The notes below the pieces were generated by a model. That model saw only the letters and a list, made by a program, of their open reading frames with translations. It did not search any database and was not told the origin of the DNA. From Microbacterium sp. zg-B185 (lineage in GTDB: Bacteria > Actinomycetota > Actinomycetes > Actinomycetales > Microbacteriaceae): DNA of 64,000 bases. Of this stretch, positions 25,130 to 34,050 are shown piece after piece. The stretch lies in contig NZ_CP126739.1 of assembly GCF_030246885.1 (NCBI RefSeq), positions 310,001 to 374,000 on the forward strand. Reading direction: 5' to 3'. The number at the start of each line of letters is the position of its first letter. The first letter of the stretch is position 1. A program made the translations under genes and the position numbers.

Positions 25130-27172
25130 ATGGTGCGCGGATTCCACCGCGCGCCGGCGCACACCAACCGGTACGGACGCTACTCCGGCGGGCCGGACCC
25201 GCTTGCCCCGCCGGTCCCCGTGCAGGAGGCACTCGAGGCGATCGGGCACGATGTGATGTCCGGCACGTCGGCCGAACGCGCGATGCGCGAGTACCTGCGC
25301 CGCGGCAGCCGCGACCAGCAGGGTCTTGACGACCTGGCCCGGCGCGCTCGCGAGCGCCGCGCAGAATTGGTGCGCCGCCATCGGCTGGACGGAACACTGG
25401 ACGAAGTGCGACAGCTCCTGGACCACGCCGTGCTCGAGGAGCGCAAGCACCTCGTCCGCGACGTCGAGATGGACGATGACGCCCGATCCTTCGCCGAGAT
25501 GCGGCTGGAGAACCTGCCGCCCAGCACCGCGGCGGCGGTGAACGAACTGTCCGACTACCAGTGGCGCAGTCCCGCCGCGCGCTCCGACTACGAGCGGATC
25601 AAAGAGCTGCTCGGCCGCGAACTGCTGGACCAGCGGTTCGCGGGCATGAAGGACGCCATGCAGAGCGCCACCGACGCCGACCGCGAAGCGATCCGCCGGA
25701 TGCTCGGCGACCTCAACGACCTGCTCGAAAAGCGCCGGCTCGGGGACGACACCGCAGAGGACTTCGACGAGTTCATGCGCAAGCACGGCGAGTACTTTCC
25801 GGAGAACCCGCAGAACCTGGACGAGTTGATGGATGGCCTCGCGGAGCGGTCGGCCGCCGCGCAGCGGATGCTCAACTCGATGACTCCGGAGCAGCGTGAA
25901 GAACTGATGGACCTGGCCGCCCAGGCGTTCGGGTCGCCGGATCTCATGCAGTCGCTGTCGCGCCTGGACGAGAATCTGCGTTCCCTCCGACCCAGCCAGG
26001 ATTGGGACGGTTCGGCATCCTTCTCGGGCGATGAGGCCGCCGGCCTCGGCGAAGCCACCGGGATCATGCAGGAGCTCGCCGATCTGGATTCCCTGTCGGA
26101 TCAACTGGGCCAGTCTTACCCCGGCGCCCGCATGGACGACATCGACGTGGACGCGCTCGCCCGCCTCGTCGGTGAGGATGCCGCCGTCAGCGCGCGCGCC
26201 CTGCGCGACCTGGAACGGGAGCTGAACGAATCCGGGATGCTGCGTCGCGCCTCGGATGGAGCGCTGCGCCTCACACCGCGCGCCATGCGTCAGCTCGGCC
26301 GTGCCCTGTTGCGCGACATCGCCACCCGTCAGTCCGGACGGAGCGGGGCTCGCGAGACGCGCAACGTCGGCGCGGCCGGCGACCGCACCGGCTCCACCCG
26401 GGAATGGGCGTTCGGCGACACCGAGCCGTGGGACATCCCGCGCACGGTGTCCAACGCCGTGCTGCGGACGGTCACCGACGGCGGGGACGCGTCGACCGGA
26501 GTGCGGCTGGAGACGCGCGACGTCGAGGTGGTCGAAACGGAGGAACGTACGCAGGCTGCCGTCGCGCTGCTCGTGGACACCTCGTTCTCCATGGCGATGG
26601 ACGGACGATGGGTGCCGATGAAGCGCACCGCGCTGGCCCTGCACCAGCTCATCTCCAGCCGCTTCCGCGGCGACAGCCTGCAGCTGATCGCCTTCGCCCG
26701 GGAGGCGGAGGTGATCGACATCGAACAACTGACGGCGAAGGACGCGGTCTGGGACAAGGGCACGAACCTTCACCATGCGCTGCTTCTGGCCCAGCGGCAC
26801 TTCCGGCGCAACCCCACCGCCCAGCCCGTGCTGCTCATCGTCACCGACGGTGAGCCGACGTCGCACCTGGACCCGAACGGCTCGGTGCACTTCGGCTACC
26901 CGCCCGGACAGCGCACGGTGGCCCTCACCGTGCGCGAACTGGACATGGCGCGACGCCTCGGCGCTCAGACGACGTTCTTCCGACTGGGGGATGACCCCGG
27001 CCTCGCTCGGTTCATCGACGCTCTCGCGCGTCGGGTGGGCGGACAGGTGGTCGCGCCCGAGCTCGACGATCTCGGACGAGCCGTCGTGGAGAGCTATCTC
27101 GGCTCCCGCGATACCGGACGAGGTTCGCCCGAGGACTTCGGGGACCTGCTCCGCGGCAGATCCTGGTGGTGA
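25130..27172 (+). CDS. VWA-domain partner of the MoxR-type ATPase
   Basis: A 680-residue protein with a charged, largely helical N-terminal two thirds and a C-terminal von Willebrand A domain. The MIDAS motif DTSFSMAMDG begins at Asp483, with later MIDAS elements KGTNLHHAL and IVTDGEPTSH. This matches the ChlD/CoxE-like partners that couple ATPase motion to a target protein. GGGAG precedes the ATG at 25130, and the gene follows the ATPase by 18 bases, so the pair forms an operon. The target is not evident from neighbours. Length and layout are normal for actinobacterial members. Confidence 0.9.
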   Translation: MVRGFHRAPAHTNRYGRYSGGPDPLAPPVPVQEALEAIGHDVMSGTSAERAMREYLRRGSRDQQGLDDLARRARERRAELVRRHRLDGTLDEVRQLLDHAVLEERKHLVRDVEMDDDARSFAEMRLENLPPSTAAAVNELSDYQWRSPAARSDYERIKELLGRELLDQRFAGMKDAMQSATDADREAIRRMLGDLNDLLEKRRLGDDTAEDFDEFMRKHGEYFPENPQNLDELMDGLAERSAAAQRMLNSMTPEQREELMDLAAQAFGSPDLMQSLSRLDENLRSLRPSQDWDGSASFSGDEAAGLGEATGIMQELADLDSLSDQLGQSYPGARMDDIDVDALARLVGEDAAVSARALRDLERELNESGMLRRASDGALRLTPRAMRQLGRALLRDIATRQSGRSGARETRNVGAAGDRTGSTREWAFGDTEPWDIPRTVSNAVLRTVTDGGDASTGVRLETRDVEVVETEERTQAAVALLVDTSFSMAMDGRWVPMKRTALALHQLISSRFRGDSLQLIAFAREAEVIDIEQLTAKDAVWDKGTNLHHALLLAQRHFRRNPTAQPVLLIVTDGEPTSHLDPNGSVHFGYPPGQRTVALTVRELDMARRLGAQTTFFRLGDDPGLARFIDALARRVGGQVVAPELDDLGRAVVESYLGSRDTGRGSPEDFGDLLRGRSWW

Positions 27173-27337
27173 CCGGGCGGGAGACCGATCCGCCACGCCC
27201 CGGCCGATGAGGCCCGACGCCCGCGCCCGCGATTCTCGCCTCGGCTCCGCGGAAAGGCAAGGGGTCGCGCCAAGCCGGATCGAGCGTCAACGTGGACGGT
27301 GGGTCCGACTCGCCCGAGTACACCCGGAAAGGCGATC

Positions 27338-28513
27338 ATGCGAGCACTCACCTGGCAGGGCAAGCGCAAGGTCAGCGTCGACGATGTCGAAGATCCGCGG
27401 ATCGAATACGGGACCGATGCGATCGTCAAGATCACGTCAACCGCCATCTGCGGATCCGACCTTCATCTCTACGAGCTGTTCGGACCGTTCATCGATCCCG
27501 GCGACATCCTCGGCCATGAGTCCATGGGAGAGGTCGTCGCCGTCGGCAGTGAGATCACGCGCCTGGCGGTGGGTGACCGTGTCGTGGTCCCCTTCAACAT
27601 CTCGTGCGGGCTGTGCTTCATGTGCACGCACGGCCTCCAGTCGCAGTGCGAGACCACCCAGGTCAGGAAATACGGCAGCGGCGCCGCGCTCTTCGGGTAC
27701 ACGAAGCTCTACGGCCAGATACCGGGAGGGCAGGCGGAGTACCTGCGGGTCCCGCTGGCCGATTACAACCACATTCCCATCGGCAGCGAGCTGCCCGACC
27801 AGCGCTACCTGTTCCTCAGCGACATCCTGCCCACCGCCTGGCAGGGCGTGCAGTACGCCGACGTGCCCGCCGGTGGCACCCTTGCCGTGATGGGCCTCGG
27901 CCCGGTCGGGCAGTTCGTGGCTCGCGTCGGCGTGCACCTCGGATACCGCGTGCTCGCCGTGGACCCCGAAGCGGACCGACGCGAGATGGCGGCGCGTCAC
28001 GGCGCCGAGGTGTTCGAGCTGACCGACGACACGGTCCAGGAGCTGCGCGATCTGACCGACGGCCGCGGCGTGGACTCGGTGGTCGACGCCGTGGGAATGG
28101 AAGCGCACGGCAACACCGGCGTCAAGATCGCGCAGGACGCGATCGGGCTGCTCCCGGATCCGGCGGCGCGAGTGCTGATGGAGAACGCGGGCGTGGACCG
28201 GCTGGCGGCGCTGCACGCGTCGATCGATGTCGTCCGGCGCGGCGGAACGGTCTCGATCAGCGGCGTCTACGCGGGCGACGCGGACATCCTCCCCATGAAG
28301 ACGATGTTCGACAAGCAGGTCACCCTGCGGATGGGACAGTGCAACGTGAAGAGGTGGATGGATGATCTGGTCCCGCTCGTGGAGGACCCGGCCGACCCGC
28401 TGGGAGTCATGGATCTGACCACGCACGAGCGGCCGCTGGAGGAGGCCCCCGCGCTGTACGAGATCTTCCAGAAGAAGGAAGACGGCTGCATCAAAGTCGT
28501 ACTGCGGCCCTGA
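27338..28513 (+). CDS. Zinc-dependent alcohol/formaldehyde-type dehydrogenase
   Basis: A 391-residue medium-chain dehydrogenase. Catalytic zinc ligands are Cys38 (ICGSDLH), His60-Glu61 (GHES) and the structural-zinc cysteines are Cys90, Cys93, Cys96 and Cys104. The cofactor fold shows GLGPVGQF near 188-195. The insert and the DAVGMEAHG block are typical of the glutathione-independent formaldehyde dehydrogenase-like branch. ATG at 27338 follows GAAAGG; an upstream GTG at 27299 is rejected. It appears to be monocistronic, with the MarR gene 112 bases after it. Substrate is uncertain. Confidence 0.9.
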   Translation: MRALTWQGKRKVSVDDVEDPRIEYGTDAIVKITSTAICGSDLHLYELFGPFIDPGDILGHESMGEVVAVGSEITRLAVGDRVVVPFNISCGLCFMCTHGLQSQCETTQVRKYGSGAALFGYTKLYGQIPGGQAEYLRVPLADYNHIPIGSELPDQRYLFLSDILPTAWQGVQYADVPAGGTLAVMGLGPVGQFVARVGVHLGYRVLAVDPEADRREMAARHGAEVFELTDDTVQELRDLTDGRGVDSVVDAVGMEAHGNTGVKIAQDAIGLLPDPAARVLMENAGVDRLAALHASIDVVRRGGTVSISGVYAGDADILPMKTMFDKQVTLRMGQCNVKRWMDDLVPLVEDPADPLGVMDLTTHERPLEEAPALYEIFQKKEDGCIKVVLRP

Positions 28514-28625
28514 TTCGGGTCCGCAGGCAGAAGCGGAACCCTCCGGATCGGGAATGAGCGCAGCGGGATCTGATCGGATGCTGCGCAAACGATATGACCG
28601 GCAATCGGTGGCGTACGATCGTGCC

Positions 28626-29153
28626 ATGACGGACGCGACTGCGCTGGCCGCGGCGACTCCCGGCGCCGACCTCGGGTGGGTGCTCGGCGTGATCCTGCGC
28701 GACTGGCATCAGCACGTGGCAGCCGCCGTGGACGGCATACCGCAAGGCCTGCGCGGGTTCCAGATTCTCTCCGTGGTGGGCCACAACGATCCTCCGACGC
28801 AGAGTGGGCTGGCCCGCCACCTCAGCATCGACAAGACGGTGATGCCGTATGTCATCGACGCGCTCGTCGACGCGGGCCTCGTCGAGCGCCGGGTCGACCC
28901 CTCCGACCGCCGGGTCCGGCGGATCGTGATCACCGACGACGGCAGGATGGCGCTGGAGCGGGCGGAGCGTGAGGTGCGCACAGCCGAGGACGCCGTCTTC
29001 GACAGTGTCGACGACAGCGTGCGCGCGGAATTCCTGCGGCAGGCGGGGAATCTCGCCATGTCGATCCACTCCGCCCAGCCTCAGCTCGATCCGTGCCTGG
29101 CGGTCCGCGACGTTCTTGCAGAACCCGCCGGAGAGGGCGCGACCGTCCGCTGA
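28626..29153 (+). CDS. MarR-family regulator
   Basis: A 175-residue winged-helix protein with the MarR core: the LRGFQILSVVGHNDPPTQSGLARHL helices, the recognition helix region DKTVMPYVIDALVDAGL and the wing RRVDPSDRRVRRIVIT. The start at 28626 is chosen because TACGAT at 28614-28619 lies exactly six bases before the ATG (leaderless) and the conserved fold begins soon after. It faces the F420-type reductase gene convergently and follows the zinc dehydrogenase. It may control the dehydrogenase or the oxidoreductases to the right; no operator is obvious. Confidence 0.9.
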   Translation: MTDATALAAATPGADLGWVLGVILRDWHQHVAAAVDGIPQGLRGFQILSVVGHNDPPTQSGLARHLSIDKTVMPYVIDALVDAGLVERRVDPSDRRVRRIVITDDGRMALERAEREVRTAEDAVFDSVDDSVRAEFLRQAGNLAMSIHSAQPQLDPCLAVRDVLAEPAGEGATVR

Positions 29154-29200
29154 GCCGGTGCGATCGCCGGGGGGAAGACCGGCCTGGCGCGCGGCGTGGG

Positions 29201-29872
29201 TCATCCTGCCGGCCCGGGAGGCATCGCCAGGAGGCGGCGGAGATCCCGCTCGGGGAGGGATGCTCCGAAGGCTCGTGACCCGGGTTCGAGCACTCTCCCG
29301 CCGGCAAGGCGGCCGACCTCGAGCGGTGCGAACCCCATCGCCTGAACCAGCGCCGCCACCGCCGCCGTCGCCTGTCGGTCATCGCCGGCGATGGCGATCG
29401 CCGTCCGGCGCGGGTCGCCCACCGGCCAGCGCGGCGGTTCCAGGTCGTGGTAGCCGATGTGGTTGAAGGCTTTGACGATGATCGAGGCGGGCAGTTCCCG
29501 CTGCAGGACTTCGCTCGTCGAGTCGGCGGCTGTGGCGTAGAGCTCCCTGGGTCCGTCGACCTCGGGCCAGTGGTTGGTCGCGTCCACGACGACCTTGCCC
29601 GCCAGCGCCGTCGCCGGCAGTTCGCGGTACGCGGAGAACGGCAGCGCCAGGATCACGATGTCCGCACGCTCGGCGACCTCCTGCGCCCAGCCGATCTCGA
29701 CGCCGGGTGCCAGAGCGTCCCGCATCATCCGGAGGCGGATGGGATCACCGGATGCTGCGGCGAGGACGCGGTGCCCAGCGTGCTCGGCCGATCGCGCCAA
29801 CACCATGCCCAGCTTGCCGAACCCCAGAATCCCCACGACCGGGCGTGGCGTGGCGGCGCCTGCCCCACTCAT
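29201..29872 (-). CDS. NADPH-dependent F420 reductase-like protein
   Basis: A 223-residue protein of the Fno-like NADP oxidoreductase family: VVGILGFGKLGMVLARSAEHAGH is the N-terminal dinucleotide fold (split here between residues 12 and 34), followed by ADIVILALPFSAYRELP, VVVDATNHWP and IVKAFNHIGYHDLEPP, all family blocks. Such enzymes pass hydride between NADPH and cofactor F420. ATG at 29872 has GAGGAG upstream. It diverges from an operon with an F420-type LLM enzyme, which supports a cofactor-supply role, although many family members act on other substrates. Confidence 0.85.
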   Translation of the reverse strand: MSGAGAATPRPVVGILGFGKLGMVLARSAEHAGHRVLAAASGDPIRLRMMRDALAPGVEIGWAQEVAERADIVILALPFSAYRELPATALAGKVVVDATNHWPEVDGPRELYATAADSTSEVLQRELPASIIVKAFNHIGYHDLEPPRWPVGDPRRTAIAIAGDDRQATAAVAALVQAMGFAPLEVGRLAGGRVLEPGSRAFGASLPERDLRRLLAMPPGPAG

Positions 29873-29950
29873 CTCGACTCCTCGCGATGGGAATAATATG
29901 TAGAGCATACGGTTTGTACTGCAATCGATGCATTGCGGTGAGGGGTTCTC

Positions 29951-31855
29951 ATGGAACTGGGCATTCTGCTGGAGGCGGGTCGGCGGCATCCCGACGATCT
30001 GATGGAGTTGGCGCTGGAGGCCGATCGACGCGGGGTCGGCGTCGCCGTGGTGCGCCGATCAGCGCGCCACGAAGACGCGGGCGAGCCATGGAGTCCCTGG
30101 ACGATCGCGGCGTGGATCGCCGCGCGCACCGAACGACTGCGCGTGGGCATCGTGCCCGCCGCCGCCCCCGGTGCCGCATTCGGAGCGAGCACACCGGCGT
30201 TCGCGGTGACGGAGCTCAGATCCGTGACCACCAAGGCCGAACAGAGTCTGGAGTCGCTGGCGCCGGGGCGCGTGCTGAGCAGCGCCACCGCCTGGGTGGT
30301 CGCGCCACCGCGACCGGACGCGGCTGGACTGAGGGCACTGGCCGTACGCGGCATCCCGATCCTCCCCGTCGAGAACGCGGCCGATCTCGATAGAGCGGTC
30401 GCTCTCGCCGAACAGCTGCGCGACGTTCCTTCGCCACCGGCCCCCCGGTCCGCGGAGTCCTTGGCGGCCCGCGTGCCCGGAATCGACTACGACGCCGTCC
30501 CGGCGTCTTTGGCTCCGACGGCTGTGGAGCCCGGCGACGACGCCTACGCCAGTGTCTCATCGACCTACCTGCGCGGTGGGGCTCCGGGCCTGGTTCTGCG
30601 TCCTCAGACAGTGGCCGAAGTGGTCGACGCGGTCGCGTTCGCGCGCGAGCACACCGGCGTCGCGCTCGGCATCCGCAGCGCCGGTCACGGCATCAGCGGC
30701 CGCTCGACGAACCGTGGCGGCCTGATCATCGACGTCGGGGGACTGGACGCGATCCAGATCATCGATCGCCGGACCCGGCGGGTGCGCCTCGGACCGGGCG
30801 CGACGTGGCAGCGCGTGGCGCAGACGCTCTCGCCGCACGGCTGGGCGCTGGGGTCCGGGGATTACGGCGGCGTGGGAGTCGGCGGGCTCGCGACAGCGGG
30901 CGGGATCGGGCTGCTCTCGCGCAAGCACGGCCTCACCATCGACCGCCTCCGGGCAGTGGAGCTCGTGCTGGCCGACGGCACGCCGGTCCGCGCCACCGAG
31001 ACCGAGAACAGCGATCTGTTCTGGGCAGTCCGCGGCGCCGGCGCGAACTTCGGCATCGCCACGGCATTCGAGTTCGAAGCATCCGAGGTCGGCGAGGTCG
31101 GGTGGGCCCAGCTCAGCCTGGTCACCGACGACCTGGAGGCGTCCCTGCGGCGCTTCGGGCAGATCGCCGCCGACGCGCCCCGCGATACGACGGTCTTCCT
31201 GGTCACCGGCCGGCCGCGTGAAGCGGATCAGTTCGTCATATCCCTGTACGGCGTCGTGGACGACCCCGACCCGGACGTCGTCGTGGATCGGCTCATGCCG
31301 TTCACCGAGCTGGGGATGCTCGTGCGGCAGCACGTGGTCATGACCCCCTACGCCGGCGTGATGGGCAATGCGGCCGAGGTCGGGCCGGAGGGCCAGCATG
31401 GATTCGGCGAGCCCGTCTCGCGGTCGGCGTTCCTTCCCTCGCTCACCGGCGAGTTCGCGCGCGACGCGGCCGAGTTGCTGCGCAGCGGTCTGGTCTACTT
31501 CTTCGAGCTGCGCACCATGGGGGGCGCGATCGCCGACGTCTCCCCGCACGAGACCGCCTTCTCGCACCGGTCACCGGCCTTTCAGGTCGCGGCGATGAGT
31601 TCCAGCGATGACCGGCTGTCGGCACGATGGCGCGAGCTGGGTCACCACTTCGACGGCCTGTACCTGAGCTTCGAGACCGATCGCAGCCCGGAGCGGCTCG
31701 ACGAGGCGTTCCCTCCTCCCGTCCTGGATCGCCTTCGCTCCCTCAAGCGCAGGTACGACCCGACGAATCTCTTCCGTGACAACTTCAACATCGCGCCGGC
31801 CGCCGAGGACGCCCCGTCCGTCGCCGCGGACGTGGCGTCAGGGAGTGCAGCATGA
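29951..31855 (+). CDS. Fusion of a degenerate luciferase-fold domain and a berberine-bridge-type FAD oxidase
   Basis: A 634-residue fusion. Residues 1 to about 160 look like a shortened luciferase-like (LLM) barrel: MELGILLEAGRRHPDDLMEL start, IAAWIAARTERLRVGIVPAA, then a retained strand/helix pattern. Residues about 175-620 are a VAO/BBE oxidase with the PP-loop RSAGHGISG carrying His246 for covalent FAD, the SGDYGGVGVGGLATAGGIG region and the C-terminal BBE block RYDPTNLFRDNFNI. The cysteine that gives a second flavin bond in berberine bridge enzyme is absent. GAGGGG precedes the start. Its stop overlaps the next LLM gene (ATGA). Substrate unknown. Confidence 0.87.
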   Translation: MELGILLEAGRRHPDDLMELALEADRRGVGVAVVRRSARHEDAGEPWSPWTIAAWIAARTERLRVGIVPAAAPGAAFGASTPAFAVTELRSVTTKAEQSLESLAPGRVLSSATAWVVAPPRPDAAGLRALAVRGIPILPVENAADLDRAVALAEQLRDVPSPPAPRSAESLAARVPGIDYDAVPASLAPTAVEPGDDAYASVSSTYLRGGAPGLVLRPQTVAEVVDAVAFAREHTGVALGIRSAGHGISGRSTNRGGLIIDVGGLDAIQIIDRRTRRVRLGPGATWQRVAQTLSPHGWALGSGDYGGVGVGGLATAGGIGLLSRKHGLTIDRLRAVELVLADGTPVRATETENSDLFWAVRGAGANFGIATAFEFEASEVGEVGWAQLSLVTDDLEASLRRFGQIAADAPRDTTVFLVTGRPREADQFVISLYGVVDDPDPDVVVDRLMPFTELGMLVRQHVVMTPYAGVMGNAAEVGPEGQHGFGEPVSRSAFLPSLTGEFARDAAELLRSGLVYFFELRTMGGAIADVSPHETAFSHRSPAFQVAAMSSSDDRLSARWRELGHHFDGLYLSFETDRSPERLDEAFPPPVLDRLRSLKRRYDPTNLFRDNFNIAPAAEDAPSVAADVASGSAA

Positions 31856-32781
31856 CCGACTACGGGCACGATCTCCGCTTCGGTGCGTTCATCACGCCGA
31901 CCTCGCAACCGGCGAACCACGCCGTCGACATGGCGATCGCCGCCGAGCAGGCAGGTCTGGACCTTGCGACATTCCAGGACCACCCCTACCAGCAGTCGTT
32001 CCTCGACACCTCGACGCTGCTCGCCTTCGTGGCTTCACGGACCCGCCGCATCCACCTCGCCGCCAACGTGGCAAGCCTTCCGCTGCGGCCGCCGCTGGAA
32101 TTGGCCCGCGCCGCCGCGACCCTGGACGTGCTCTCCAAGGGTCGCTTCGCACTGGGGATCGGCGCGGGGGCGTTCTGGGATGGGATTGCGCGGATGGGCG
32201 GGCGCACGCTGACACCCGGGCAGGGTGTCGACGCGCTGCGCGAGGCGATCGGTCTCATCCGCGACTCGTGGGCGAACATGGACGAGCCGCTCACCCGCGA
32301 CGGTGCGTACTATCCCGTCATGAACGGCCAGCGCGGACCCCGGCCGGCCCACCCCATCCCCGTCTGGGTCGGGGCATACAAGCCGCGCATGCTGACGCTG
32401 ACCGGCGCGCTCGCGGACGGCTGGCTTCCGACCATCGAGTACGTCGACGGTGGGCGCGCCGGGATCGCGGCCGGCAACGCGCGGATCGACGACAGCGCGC
32501 TTCGGGCCGGCAGATCCCCGCGGGACGTGCGGCGCCTGATGAACTTCATGCGGGTCGGGATGTCGCCCGCCGGCCGAGGACTGTTGCAAGGCACTGCGCG
32601 CGAGTGGACCGACCAGCTGACCGAACTTGCGCTCGCCGACGGAATCAGCGCGTTCATCATCGGCGGCGACGACCCCGTGCTCCTGCAGCGATTCGGTCAG
32701 GACGTCGCACCCGCCGTCCGCGAAGCGATCGAGCGGGAACGGCTCGTCCCGCGGCATCCAACCTCGAGCGTGCCGTCCTGA
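31852..32781 (+). CDS. F420-type luciferase-like oxidoreductase
   Basis: A 309-residue LLM-class enzyme with the typical blocks: FGAFITPTSQPANHAVDMA start, DLATFQDHPYQQSFLDTSTLLAFVASRT, GRFALGIGAGAFWD and IPVWVGAYKPRMLTLTG. The size and the GIGAGAF block favour an F420-dependent rather than an FMN-dependent enzyme. It overlaps the LLM-BBE fusion gene by four bases, so the two are co-expressed and may act in sequence: one oxidising, one reducing. The F420 reductase-like gene on the other side of the shared promoter region fits this reading. Confidence 0.9.
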   Translation: MTDYGHDLRFGAFITPTSQPANHAVDMAIAAEQAGLDLATFQDHPYQQSFLDTSTLLAFVASRTRRIHLAANVASLPLRPPLELARAAATLDVLSKGRFALGIGAGAFWDGIARMGGRTLTPGQGVDALREAIGLIRDSWANMDEPLTRDGAYYPVMNGQRGPRPAHPIPVWVGAYKPRMLTLTGALADGWLPTIEYVDGGRAGIAAGNARIDDSALRAGRSPRDVRRLMNFMRVGMSPAGRGLLQGTAREWTDQLTELALADGISAFIIGGDDPVLLQRFGQDVAPAVREAIERERLVPRHPTSSVPS

Positions 32782-32851
32782 CGATTCCCGCGTCGCGATC
32801 CGCACCCGCGAATCCGTTCCCGGCCGGCTCATTCGCTGTTAGCGTGCCCCC

Positions 32852-33904
32852 GTGGAGTCTGGAGCTCAGCAATTCCTCGCGAAGGTGCTCGCAGACGTGC
32901 CCCAACCGGTGTGGGTCGTGGACCACGACGGATACATCTTGTTCGCCAACCCGGCCGCCGTCGCTGTACTGGGCTATGCGGAGGCCGAGGAACTCCTCGG
33001 CCGACAGAGTCACGAGACGGTCCACTACCAGCATCGGGACGGTTCCGCCTACCGGGCGGCGGACTGCCCGATGCTGGTTCCCCGGGAACGCGGCACCACC
33101 GTCCACGGTGACGAGGAATGGTTCACGCGCAGGGACGGGACGATGTTCCCGATCGCCTGGTGGTCCGCGCCCATCGACCTCCCGTCAGGACGCGGGGCCG
33201 TGCTGGCGTTCAGCGATACGACAGAACGGCGGGAGAACGAGCATGCAGCTCGCGAGCGCGACGCCTCCGTGATTCGCGAGGTCCACGCTCGGGAGGCGCA
33301 GCGCCGCATCCTGGACGCCACATTCGCGGTCCGGCGCCGGCTGGTCCGGGATCTGCACGACGGCGCGCAGCAGCGGCTCGTCAGCCTGCTGATCGGCCTG
33401 CGCCTTGCGCTCGAGAACCTGCCCGCCGGCCTGGACGGCCAGCGCGGGCTGATCGAGCGCGCGGCCGCCGACGCTCAGGCCGCGATCGATGAGCTCAGAT
33501 CGCTGGCGGCGGGCATCCATCCGGCGATCCTGACGAGCCGGGGACTGAGCGCGGCCCTGTCTGCAGTCGCGGCCAGGAGCGAGGTCCCGGTCCACATCGA
33601 GGATGCGCTGGTGCGGCGCTTCGATGCCCTCGTGGAAAGCTGCGGCTACTTCGTCGTGTCGGAACTGCTGACCAATGCGGTCAAGCACGCTCACGCATCA
33701 CGCATCACGGTCGCTCTGGCCGAGGAGGGCGAAGATCTCGTACTCCAGGTCCGCGATGACGGTGTCGGTGGCGCGACGTTCGATTCGGAGGGCACCGGCC
33801 TGGTCGGCGTGGTCGATCGCGTCGCGGCGATCGGCGGCTCGGTTCGGATCGACTCTCCGCGGGGAGCCGGAACGGCGGTTGTCATCCGGTTGCCCACGGG
33901 GTGA
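32852..33904 (+). CDS. PAS-containing sensor histidine kinase (NarX/DegS-type)
   Basis: A 350-residue soluble kinase. A PAS domain covers about residues 8-125 (PVWVVDHDGYILFANPAAVAVLGY split around residues 19-42); a HisKA_3 dimerisation domain holds the phospho-accepting His169 in RDLHDGAQQR, and a HATPase_c domain follows (ELLTNAVKHAHAS; VRDDGVGG; GLVGVVDRVAAIGG). No membrane segment is present, so it senses a cytoplasmic signal. GTG at 32852 is supported by TAGCGT ending six bases upstream (leaderless). The GTG of a response-regulator fragment overlaps its stop, and an intact regulator lies convergent at 34031-34690. Confidence 0.92.
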   Translation: MESGAQQFLAKVLADVPQPVWVVDHDGYILFANPAAVAVLGYAEAEELLGRQSHETVHYQHRDGSAYRAADCPMLVPRERGTTVHGDEEWFTRRDGTMFPIAWWSAPIDLPSGRGAVLAFSDTTERRENEHAARERDASVIREVHAREAQRRILDATFAVRRRLVRDLHDGAQQRLVSLLIGLRLALENLPAGLDGQRGLIERAAADAQAAIDELRSLAAGIHPAILTSRGLSAALSAVAARSEVPVHIEDALVRRFDALVESCGYFVVSELLTNAVKHAHASRITVALAEEGEDLVLQVRDDGVGGATFDSEGTGLVGVVDRVAAIGGSVRIDSPRGAGTAVVIRLPTG

Positions 33905-34050
33905 GGACTGTGGGGTTCGCCCATCGTCCGTCCCCCCGCGGAGGGCGTGCTGAGCCGCCGCCACCCCGCGTTCTGATCGTCGACGACGATGCCGGGTTCC
34001 GGCGGGTCGCCGTCGACCTGTCCGGTGTGTTCAGCTCCGCAGGAACCTGA
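33901..34050 (+). pseudogene. Truncated response-regulator N-terminus
   Basis: Starting at a GTG that overlaps the kinase stop (GTGA), 49 codons encode a short linker and then PRVLIVDDDAGFRRVAVDL, the first strand, acidic cluster and helix of a receiver domain. The frame ends in a TGA at 34048-34050, before the phospho-acceptor aspartate. The coupled start and conserved start of fold show that a cognate response regulator once followed the kinase. Its last 20 bases overlap the end of the intact regulator on the other strand. Fragment status is clear; whether the peptide is made is unknown. Confidence 0.7.

Noticed and set aside
23720..27172. Magnesium or cobalt chelatase for tetrapyrrole synthesis
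   Set aside because: The ATPase and VWA pair resembles ChlI/ChlD, but the large ChlH/CobN subunit and all tetrapyrrole genes are missing nearby; a MoxR-type chaperone role is more likely.
23819..27196. A 1125-codon open frame on the minus strand
   Set aside because: It is the antisense shadow of the MoxR-type ATPase and VWA genes; its composition is histidine/arginine/glycine-rich and it matches no fold, while the plus-strand proteins have clear motifs.
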